This document shows, one piece after another, positions 1 to 4,499 of a stretch of DNA of 18,373 nt. A program made the translations under genes and the position numbers. The first letter of the stretch is position 1. Each line of letters opens with the position of its first letter. The notes under the pieces were generated by a model, which had not been told where the DNA came from, searched no databases, and saw nothing but the letters and a program-made list of their open reading frames with translations. The DNA is from Candidatus Krumholzibacteriota bacterium (GTDB lineage Bacteria > Krumholzibacteriota > Krumholzibacteriia > Krumholzibacteriales > Krumholzibacteriaceae): positions 1-18,373 of the forward strand of contig DAOVNN010000012.1 in the NCBI GenBank assembly GCA_030630165.1, read 5' to 3'.

Positions 1-65
1 GCTCGCTGCGCCAACTAGGCCTGACGGCCCCGACGGCCACCTCGCGAACACGACCAATGTTATAC
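1..65 (+). repeat. attC1, partial integron recombination site (right arm only)
   Basis: This is the right-hand part of the same repeat seen four more times downstream. It has the inner arm CGCGAACAC, a 7-base spacer and the terminal core GTTATAC at 59-65. The left half lies outside the window. Its centre (TGACGGCCCCGACGG) differs from both subtypes of the later copies. In an integron the strand exchange falls between G59 and T60, so the first complete cassette begins at 60. The identification rests on the comparison with the full copies. Confidence 0.8.
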
Positions 66-471
66 GAAAACGCTCACATATGAATATGGTGTAGTCTAAT
101 GAACATATTGGAGGCAGAAAATGATCAAGTATTTTAACTCTCGCGTAAAAATGCTTAATATATTCGATCTTAAACTACTCCAGGCGACTGTAATATTTTT
201 CGCGATAATTATTGTAAAGCTGATACCACGAATACTTGAAATCGACATTTGGTGGTTTGTTGTATTATTAGTCCTTTGCTTGATCAAACCATTTTACGTC
301 TTCTTCTTTAGAAAGGTGTAAGAGTGTCGCGTCTTCGTATAACAGAGTGTTCGTGGCTGCAGGCCTTCGGCCTTTCGATTAAGATGACCTTTGTCACGGC
401 GACCGCTTGAGCGCCCGCCGCGCCAACCGGGCCTGGCGGCCTGGACGGCCACCTCGCGAACATGACCAATG
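60..471 (+). mobile_element. Integron gene cassette 1 (small membrane peptide)
   Basis: Unit between two attC recombination points: one short gene (121-321) followed by attC2. The first bases (GTTATACGAAAACGC from 59) are complementary to the bases leading into attC2 (GCGTCTTCGTATAAC), with 14 of 15 pairs. These two ends would meet in the excised circle, which supports this stretch as one cassette. Boundaries assume the usual orientation, with attC 3' of the gene. Confidence 0.75.
121..321 (+). CDS. Small cassette-encoded membrane protein, 66 aa
   Basis: A 66-residue hydrophobic protein with two probable membrane helices (about residues 19-36 and 43-62), a basic N-terminus (MIKYFNSRVK) and a basic tail (FFRKV). 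The start is supported by GGAGG at 110-114, 6 bases before ATG. The stop lies 15 bases before attC2, as is usual for a cassette gene. I have the impression of having seen similar short proteins with the pattern VKLIP...WWFVVLLVLCLIKP, but I know no function. The opposite-strand frame over the same stretch has no such features and is a shadow. That it is a membrane protein is seen in the sequence; any role is unknown. Confidence 0.75.
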   Translation: MIKYFNSRVKMLNIFDLKLLQATVIFFAIIIVKLIPRILEIDIWWFVVLLVLCLIKPFYVFFFRKV

Positions 472-477
472 TTATAC
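337..477 (+). repeat. attC2 integron recombination site, 141 bp
   Basis: Outer cores GTATAAC (337-343) and GTTATAC (471-477) are exact reverse complements. Inside them the arms GTGTTCG and CGAACAT pair with one wobble. The middle contains the small hairpin AGGCCTTCGGCCT and the subtype-A centre (GCGACCGCTTGAGCGC). Two nested arm pairs with unpaired spacers are the layout of attC sites. The length is close to, slightly above, the 121-126 bp Vibrio cholerae repeats. Confidence 0.85.
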
Positions 478-488
478 GCAAAAGCATG

Positions 489-497
489 TGATATAAT
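489..497 (+). promoter_or_regulatory. Candidate extended -10 promoter inside cassette 2
   Basis: TGA-TATAAT, an extended -10 (TGnTATAAT) with a perfect -10 hexamer, lies 12 bases after the attC2 core. There is no good -35; the attC core itself occupies that place. Transcription would start near 504, leaving a leader of about 32 bases before the gene at 536. It would let the cassette be expressed without a distant integron promoter. Confidence 0.45.
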
Positions 498-535
498 TAA
501 ACAGTGCTAAAAATCGACAACTCGGGAGGTGGACC

Positions 536-1129
536 ATTAACAAAGTAGCAGTACTCGTCCTTTGTACTACCTTCACATTTTTGGCATCATCGCATGTATC
601 CGGTCAGGAATGCGTTGGGTTACGTGGTTGTCTGGTGCTCTCAGCAGATCCTGATCTATGGACTTGCCCAGAGAATCCCCCATATTCGGGTTTCACCCTA
701 TATGGACAGTTTTGGCGATATCCGTCATGTGATGTGAAGGGGGTTCGCTTCAGACTGGATATTCCTCAAGGTATCATTCTTTCTATTACCTATAATGACG
801 TGATTATTCAGTCTATCGTGGGTGACTCGATAACAACCGGCGTTGAGATTATGTTTTCAGACTGTGTGTCTGAAGCAGAATTGATAGATCTTTTCCAAGT
901 ACAGATGATGAACACATCATATGAACCATATAATATTACATACGAACCTCACAACGAAGGTGGTCTGGGAGCGTATTCATGCGAGCCAGGATCAATTCTA
1001 TACCAGTGTTGCCCCGCTGTTCTCGAGGTTTATGGTGGTTGCTCGATGATGGGGTTTTGTGGCTACTGCGAATTTATAGTGCCCAATGAGAACCATAGTT
1101 GGGGAGCTATCAAGGCAATATATAAATAG
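536..1129 (+). CDS. Secreted Cys-rich cassette protein with C-terminal WG motif (ATT start)
   Basis: About 197 residues if read from ATT at 536. Then the N-terminus is MNKVAVLVLCTTFTFLASS..., a textbook signal peptide, with the strong ribosome site GGGAGGT (524-530) 5 bases upstream. The first conventional start (TTG at 581) would cut the signal peptide and has no ribosome site. ATT is a rare but known initiation codon. The mature part is Cys-rich (about a dozen Cys), so disulfides are likely outside the cytoplasm. It contains GVRFRLDIP, matching GLGFRLSYP in the cassette 3 protein, and ends in NHSWGAIKAIYK, nearly identical to that protein's end. The two are therefore distant paralogues. Function unknown. 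The ATT could also be a mutated ATG or a base error. Confidence 0.75.
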   Translation: MNKVAVLVLCTTFTFLASSHVSGQECVGLRGCLVLSADPDLWTCPENPPYSGFTLYGQFWRYPSCDVKGVRFRLDIPQGIILSITYNDVIIQSIVGDSITTGVEIMFSDCVSEAELIDLFQVQMMNTSYEPYNITYEPHNEGGLGAYSCEPGSILYQCCPAVLEVYGGCSMMGFCGYCEFIVPNENHSWGAIKAIYK

Positions 1130-1155
1130 GAAGGTTCGTACAAAGCAGCTTTTGC

Positions 1156-1295
1156 GTATAATAGAGTGTTCGCGGCTGCAGGCCTTCGGCCTTTCGTCGA
1201 GATGACCTTTGTCACGGTGGCCGCAAGAGCGCCCATCGCGCCAACTGGGCCTGAGGGCCCGGACGGCCACCTCGCGAACACGATTAATGTTATGC
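1156..1295 (+). repeat. attC3 integron recombination site, 140 bp, altered left core
   Basis: Cores are GTATAAT (1156-1162) and GTTATGC (1289-1295). The left core ends AAT, where integron cores normally end AAC. Inner arms GTGTTCGCG and CGCGAACAC pair perfectly, with one or more extra bases on the right side (CCT before CGCG). The centre is subtype B (GTGGCCGCAAGAGCGC). The changed base may reduce recombination at this copy. Confidence 0.85.
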
Positions 1296-2062
1296 GCAAG
1301 AGCATTGAAGCAAAAGAATGAAACTGAGTAGAAGCATAACGATAGTGGTAGTATGCTTAGGGATAGCTTTGATCATCCCGCAATCTGCCCACCCTGAAGG
1401 ACAACTTGAAAATGTATATTTAAGCCTCTTTGCCGATAGTCTGCGTAGTTATACCGGATATAATGAATACAGTGGAGATAGGGCAATTATTGAAATGTGG
1501 TTCTATTGCTATGCCAGCATTCGAGGGGTGATGGGATTGGGCTTTCGTTTATCTTACCCTGACAATGTCGTGCAATATCCCTCGGTTATAAATTCAGAAT
1601 TCATCTTATCGGAGCACGGCACTCTCGATTTGGGAGTAATGATTTATTACACAGAGTGCCAGTGGGATATCCATTGGGTATACAGACAGAGATTGTTAGT
1701 CATTGGCCATGAATATAGCTATATCTCTATCCGACCCAATTACGTAAACCATTGTGAGCCGCTTACCGGAAGGGAACGTGGTCTCCTTTATCAGAGAAAT
1801 ATGCTGATCAATTTTACAGAGGAAGAAGGCCCCAGCTACAGAGTATGTAGAGATCCACTGGAAGTATTCACACCGGTTGAAAAACATAGCTGGGGCGCAA
1901 TAAAATCGATATACAAAGGCCAGTAATGCTCCTGCGCATAACACGTGGCTGCAGGCCTTTGGCCTTTCGCCGAGATGACCTTTGTCACGGCGACCGCTTA
2001 AGCGCCCGTCGCGCCAACCGGGCTTGGCGGCCAGGACGGCCACCTCGCGAACACGATCAATG
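1290..2062 (+). mobile_element. Integron gene cassette 3 (secreted WG-motif protein)
   Basis: Unit between the recombination points of attC3 and attC4, with one secreted-protein gene. The cassette start (GTTATGCGCAAGAGCATT from 1289) is complementary to the bases leading into attC4 (AATGCTCCTGCGCATAAC) at 17 of 18 positions. The single A-C mismatch is the 11th base from the core end. Confidence 0.75.
1318..1926 (+). CDS. Secreted cassette protein with C-terminal WG motif, 202 aa
   Basis: Signal peptide at residues 1 to about 26 (MKLSRSITIVVVCLGIALII). The mature protein has the pattern GLGFRLSYP followed about 30 residues later by GVMIYYTEC, which lines up with GVRFRLDIP...GVEIMFSDC of the cassette 2 product. 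It ends KHSWGAIKSIYKGQ. The pair thus share fold and tail but little else, like old paralogues that arrived separately. ATG lies only 22 bases after the attC3 core with no clear ribosome site, so translation may be weak or depend on upstream transcription. The stop is 9 bases before attC4. Probably exported to the periplasm or surface. The function is unknown and I recognise no named domain. Confidence 0.75.
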   Translation: MKLSRSITIVVVCLGIALIIPQSAHPEGQLENVYLSLFADSLRSYTGYNEYSGDRAIIEMWFYCYASIRGVMGLGFRLSYPDNVVQYPSVINSEFILSEHGTLDLGVMIYYTECQWDIHWVYRQRLLVIGHEYSYISIRPNYVNHCEPLTGRERGLLYQRNMLINFTEEEGPSYRVCRDPLEVFTPVEKHSWGAIKSIYKGQ

Positions 2063-2068
2063 TTATGC
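1936..2068 (+). repeat. attC4 integron recombination site, 133 bp, left inner arm deleted
   Basis: Cores GCATAAC (1936-1942) and GTTATGC (2062-2068) are intact and complementary. Compared with attC2, exactly seven bases (GAGTGTT) are missing after ATAACA, removing most of the left inner arm. The right arm CGCGAACAC has therefore lost its partner. The centre is subtype A (GCGACCGCTTAAGCGC). Since integrases read the folded hairpin, this copy may be a poor substrate, which could fix the toxin-antitoxin cassette next to its neighbour. Confidence 0.83.
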
Positions 2069-2101
2069 GTAAAGCGCGCTGGGCAATGGGAAAAAGCCAC
2101 C

Positions 2102-2129
2102 TTGACAATAATTATAACATAAGTATAAT
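2102..2129 (+). promoter_or_regulatory. brnTA promoter, consensus -35 and -10
   Basis: TTGACA (2102-2107) and TATAAT (2124-2129) are both perfect sigma-70-type hexamers, 16 bases apart. Transcription should start about 7 bases after the -10, at or within a base or two of the brnT ATG (2136). The toxin mRNA would then be leaderless or nearly so; no ribosome site precedes brnT. Confidence 0.8.
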
Positions 2130-2135
2130 ATAATT
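2110..2135 (+). promoter_or_regulatory. Candidate operator: inverted repeat over the brnTA promoter
   Basis: AATTATA (2110-2116) and TATAATT (2129-2135) are perfect inverted repeats 12 bases apart, spanning the spacer and -10 of the promoter. BrnA-type antitoxins have a ribbon-helix-helix fold and repress their own operon, so this is a natural binding site. The repeat is A+T-only, so chance is possible. Confidence 0.4.
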
Positions 2136-2429
2136 ATGATACGGTTTGATTGGGACAAACGGAAGAACAAAGCCAACTTCAAGAAGCATGGGATATCCTT
2201 TGAGGAAGCCCAAGACGTATTCTTCGATGAAGAGGCCATCGTCTACGATGATCCTAATCATTCCAATGAAGAAGACAGGTTCCTGATTATTGGTAGAAGC
2301 TTCAAATTACGAGTTTTGCTCGTTTGCCACTGCTTCCGTCCAGATAAATCAGCAATCCGGATAATTTCCGCCAGGAAGGCGACTTCGAAAGAGCGGTTCT
2401 TCTACGACCGCAAAGGAAGAGCGACATGA
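2136..2429 (+). CDS. brnT: BrnT family toxin (ribonuclease), 97 aa
   Basis: The length and start fit BrnT (DUF497) closely. The family opening is present as FDWDKRKNKANFKKHGISF (residues 4-22, the KxxxNxxKHGxSF signature), followed by the acidic middle EDRFLIIGRS and the closing RIISARKATSKE (about residues 75-86). BrnT is a RelE-like ribonuclease that halts translation when free of its antitoxin, acting in the cytoplasm. It overlaps brnA by four bases (ATGA) in the usual toxin-first order of brnTA. The start at 2136 puts the family motif at residue 4, as expected, yet the promoter leaves almost no leader. No key region looks damaged, so the toxin is probably functional. Confidence 0.93.
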   Translation: MIRFDWDKRKNKANFKKHGISFEEAQDVFFDEEAIVYDDPNHSNEEDRFLIIGRSFKLRVLLVCHCFRPDKSAIRIISARKATSKERFFYDRKGRAT

Positions 2430-2641
2430 GAAAAGAATATGATTTCTCGAAGATGAAAGGTCGCAAGAATCCCTATGCCAAGAAACTCAAGAAGCAGATC
2501 ACGATCAGGCTTGGGGTGGATGTACTCGAGTATTTCAAGGATCTGTCGCAGGAGACAGGTATTCCTTACCAGAACCTCATTAACCTTTACTTGAGGGATT
2601 GCGTGAATTCGAGAAAGCGGCCTGTTCTAAAATGGGCATAA
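2426..2641 (+). CDS. brnA: BrnA family ribbon-helix-helix antitoxin, 71 aa
   Basis: Small basic protein with the ribbon-helix-helix pattern KKQITIRLGVDVLEYFKDLS (about residues 23-42), then GIPYQNLINLYLRDC. This is the sequence style of BrnA and related CopG-like antitoxins, whose beta strand (QITIRL) sits in the DNA groove and whose C-terminal part covers the toxin. It starts inside the end of brnT (ATGA overlap), giving coupled synthesis. The stop lies 17 bases before attC5. It neutralises BrnT and probably represses the promoter at 2102-2129 together with it. Confidence 0.9.
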   Translation: MRKEYDFSKMKGRKNPYAKKLKKQITIRLGVDVLEYFKDLSQETGIPYQNLINLYLRDCVNSRKRPVLKWA

Positions 2642-2658
2642 GCAGAAGCGCGCTCTAC

Positions 2659-2798
2659 GCATAACAGAGTGTTCGCGGCTGCAGGCCTTCGGCCTTTCGC
2701 TGAGATGACCTTTGTCACTGTGGCCGCAAGAGCGCCCGCCGCGCCAACCGGGCCTGGGGGCCCGGCCGGCCACCTCGCGAACACTACCAATGTTATGT
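2659..2798 (+). repeat. attC5 integron recombination site, 140 bp, last in array
   Basis: Cores are GCATAAC (2659-2665) and GTTATGT (2792-2798), which match except the last base. Inner arms GTGTTCGCG and CGCGAACAC are perfect. The centre is subtype B (TGTGGCCGCAAGAGCGC). The mismatched last core base and the different sequence beyond it (ACCATTG) show that the right flank does not belong to cassette 4. No further copy is found to the right. Confidence 0.85.
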
Positions 2799-2819
2799 AC
2801 CATTGACCGAAGGGCAAAT

Positions 2820-3329
2820 ATGAACAGGTTTATTATAATTGCAGCAATCTGTGTCGCATTTATTGTTGCTTGTTCAGATGAATCTGACAGGCAGTTGAAT
2901 ATATGTAATCCTCCAGACATTGAAGCAATCGTATTCATGCAGAATGATCCTCGCTGTTTCGATGTTCACGCTGACATTCAATTTACAGTATCGGATGGAA
3001 ATACTGAGTACGTACTTCTCGAACTTTTGTTTGACAGAGGACCGCCGTATAATGTTCCTTACTCTGAAATAATGACTTTCGCTTGTGTTGAGTCTCTTCA
3101 AGTCGATTTCATGTGCTATAGCGATCAGAGTTGGATTCGTTCGGAAGGCTCTATGAAGATTCCAGTCTCTTGTTATGAGTTTGTATATATCAGCGTCTAT
3201 GCTGACACAATTCATCCCCTGTCAATTACTAATAACTATGACGGTTATATAGCTTTCGAACTTGAGGATAATTTCAAGTGTACAGAAGTAGAATCGTTGT
3301 ATGTGGCTTGGGGGAGTGTATCGGATTAG
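2820..3329 (+). CDS. Lipoprotein of unknown function directly behind the last attC, 169 aa
   Basis: Lipoprotein signal MNRFIIIAAICVAFIVAC with lipobox IVAC at Cys18, so it should be membrane-anchored. The frame runs open upstream through attC5, but ATG at 2820 has AAGGG 5 bases before it and starts the signal peptide. The mature part has several Cys and alternating hydrophobic strands, probably a small beta-rich domain. It ends SLYVAWGSVSD, where WGSV weakly recalls the WGAIK tail of the cassette 2 and 3 products. Composition is A+T-rich like the cassettes, and the gene starts 22 bases after the attC core as a cassette gene would. However, no attC follows it. It may be a cassette that lost its site, or the chromosomal gene next to the array end. 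Confidence 0.7.
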   Translation: MNRFIIIAAICVAFIVACSDESDRQLNICNPPDIEAIVFMQNDPRCFDVHADIQFTVSDGNTEYVLLELLFDRGPPYNVPYSEIMTFACVESLQVDFMCYSDQSWIRSEGSMKIPVSCYEFVYISVYADTIHPLSITNNYDGYIAFELEDNFKCTEVESLYVAWGSVSD

Positions 3330-3389
3330 GATTTGATCAAAAGAAGAATATATCTCAACACGAAAGAGACAGTATACTTGCTGTATCAG

Positions 3390-3473
3390 ATTTGCCGGGA
3401 GCAAATGTCGTCGGCAAGGCTGACGAAGGCTTTGCCAGCCGCAAAGGCCTTCTCGAAAATTCTGTATCGAGAA
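3390..3473. other. Hairpin cluster in the gap 3330-3531
   Basis: The 200-base gap holds a chain of stem-loops: ATTTGC/GCAAAT (3390-3406), GGCAAGGC pairing with GGCTTTGCC (3413-3436, one wobble), AAGGCTTTGC pairing with GCAAAGGCCTT (3426-3451, one bulge) and TTCTCGA/TCGAGAA (3450-3473). The second and third overlap and exclude each other. No T-run follows, so this is not a standard terminator. I see no gene here and no attC. Confidence 0.45.
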
Positions 3474-3531
3474 CTTTGTGGATAAATTCAAAATGATAAT
3501 GTTAATCCAGTCGGGGGAGTAAACCTGAATT

Positions 3532-4137
3532 ATGAAGATTGCCATGATAACTGTGATACTTGGTATGTACTTCCTCAGCGGGTGTGTCCGGCAATACGCC
3601 GAGCCAGAGATCGTATACGAGAACGAAACCGAGCAGGATGAATATGCTGTATATTCACTCAGCATTGAACATGTCTACCTCCGTAACCTTCTTTCGCATA
3701 ACAAGAATCCAATCGAATCAATCGTCATTATCGCCGAAACCAACGATCTGGGCGAGTACTGGATAGAAAAATTCAGTGAAGATCTTGCTAACAGGAATGT
3801 TCCAAAAGAAGCGCTCGAAGACTGGAAGATAGAAAACCAATCTACAAGATCTTTTTTGCGGAAATTCGAGTTTTCTTACGAGTACCACCTGTTAGCAAGA
3901 GACGAGCTTGATAAGTACGATGCCGACAATTTTTTCAGCGAGTTCTACGAGAGATATCCGGATTCAAACGGACTGATCTCAGTCTCCAGTATCGGGTTCG
4001 ACAAGGCGATGAATACTGCGTTGATCCATGTGATCCACAGTTACGGGTCACTTGGAGCGAATTATTACTTTATTGTTCTGGAAAAGAAGAACGGCACCTG
4101 GGGCATAGTGAAAAGAATTACGACCGGTCTCTCATAA
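3532..4137 (+). CDS. Lipoprotein of unknown function, 201 aa
   Basis: Lipoprotein signal MKIAMITVILGMYFLSGC with lipobox LSGC at Cys18. After an acidic linker the body begins YAVYSLSIEHVY and later has the strong pattern FYERYPDSNGLISVSSIGFDKAMNTALI..., closing with GANYYFIVLEKKNGTWGIVK. I have an impression of similar unnamed proteins in several phyla (YPxSxGxxxxSxxGFxxxxxxAL), but I know no function. The ending GTWGIVK looks like the ordinary edge strand of that domain rather than the cassette tail. GGGGGAG at 3513-3519 is a somewhat distant ribosome site. Composition is between the array and the right-hand genes. Confidence 0.75.
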   Translation: MKIAMITVILGMYFLSGCVRQYAEPEIVYENETEQDEYAVYSLSIEHVYLRNLLSHNKNPIESIVIIAETNDLGEYWIEKFSEDLANRNVPKEALEDWKIENQSTRSFLRKFEFSYEYHLLARDELDKYDADNFFSEFYERYPDSNGLISVSSIGFDKAMNTALIHVIHSYGSLGANYYFIVLEKKNGTWGIVKRITTGLS

Positions 4138-4181
4138 AAAAAAGTGAGGGAATATAAGGGTTGCGAGCTTATATCCCCTCA
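4136..4181 (-). terminator. Strong hairpin with T-run on the minus strand
   Basis: GAGGGAATATAAG (4146-4158) pairs with CTTATATCCCCTC (4168-4180) at 12 of 13 positions around a 9-base loop. Read on the minus strand, the stem is followed by eight T (plus-strand A-run 4136-4143), the form of an intrinsic terminator for leftward transcripts. It lies directly after the stop of the plus-strand lipoprotein gene, where it may also end that transcript, though without a plus-strand T-run. Confidence 0.6.
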
Positions 4182-4297
4182 GTGCCGATTCGGATTGCAG
4201 TCGAGGTAGACAGCGCAGCAACCATACTAACCAAGGATACGTATCCAGCCATTTTTAATGACTTCTTGTCCGTATCCGGAAGGCCCTTCAGGGGCAC
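4169..4297 (-). CDS. Possible small membrane peptide, 42 aa
   Basis: A minus-strand frame opening with GTG at 4297, about 42 residues: MPLKGLPDTDKKSLKMAG, then a hydrophobic stretch (YVSLVSMVAALSTSTAIRIG) and GTEGI. The stop falls inside the hairpin 4146-4180, whose T-run would terminate this transcript. The gene-terminator fit is the main reason to list it. The charged lead followed by one helix is the layout of small membrane proteins. A clear ribosome site is missing, and there is no clear promoter. It could be the remnant of a longer gene or chance. Confidence 0.25.
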   Translation of the reverse strand: MPLKGLPDTDKKSLKMAGYVSLVSMVAALSTSTAIRIGTEGI

Positions 4298-4499
4298 TTC
4301 ATATTAAAATTAAATATGTGGCTGCTGCCTCCTCGATTGAGAACCTATCGACAATGAAAGTATAGCCGGATTCCTCATTCTGTCCAGCATGCACTTACGT
4401 TCATCAAAATATTGACTTAAATACAGGTTTTGATAATCTCGGCTCTACGATGCATGCAGATTGATACGAAAGAAACTGTTCTGATGTGACATAAGGAAG
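4298..4499. other. Gap without a recognised gene, weak promoter candidate
   Basis: Upstream of the beta-barrel gene I see no coding frame. TTGACT at 4412-4417 and GATAAT at 4432-4437 resemble promoter hexamers, but the spacing (14) is short. TTTTGATAAT alone might serve as a -10 region. Otherwise I see nothing I can name. Confidence 0.3.

Larger units (their letters stand above)
472..1289 (+). mobile_element. Integron gene cassette 2 (secreted WG-motif protein)
   Basis: Unit from the attC2 recombination point to that of attC3. It holds one secreted-protein gene with its own extended -10 promoter. The cassette start (TTATACGCAAAAGC) is complementary to the bases before attC3 (GCTTTTGCGTATAA) over 14 consecutive pairs, ending at the changed last base of the attC3 core. 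Confidence 0.75.
2063..2792 (+). mobile_element. Integron gene cassette 4 (BrnT/BrnA toxin-antitoxin)
   Basis: Unit between the recombination points of attC4 and attC5, with two overlapping genes and its own promoter. The start (GTTATGCGTAAAGCGCGCT from 2062) pairs with the bases leading into attC5 (AGCGCGCTCTACGCATAAC), with one A-C mismatch at the 11th base from the core end, as in cassettes 1 and 3. Toxin-antitoxin cassettes are known in large chromosomal integrons, where they are thought to stabilise the array. Confidence 0.8.

Noticed and set aside
1..2798. CRISPR array
   Set aside because: Repeats are about 140 bp and the stretches between them are 400-800 bp of coding sequence of unequal length, with no cas gene in the window.
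60..2798. Insertion sequence or transposon
   Set aside because: No transposase-like protein and no target-site duplications; each unit carries a different small gene and the repeats have attC layout.
998..2938. Minus-strand open frames across the repeats giving similar Arg/Pro/Gly-rich proteins (for example sharing GRRPAAANTL)
   Set aside because: They are translations of the attC repeats in one frame. The likeness comes from the repeated DNA; frames start and stop at random outside it and have no ribosome sites.
3340..3510. A sixth, decayed attC between TCTCAACACG and AATGTTAATCC
   Set aside because: Length would fit, but the presumed arms do not pair, and no inner-arm sequence CGCGAACAC or GTGTTCGCG is present.
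4081..4137. C-terminal GTWGIVK of the lipoprotein at 3532 as a third copy of the cassette tag
   Set aside because: It reads as the common last strand of a globular domain (DGxW-hydrophobic pattern) and lacks the Tyr-Lys ending.
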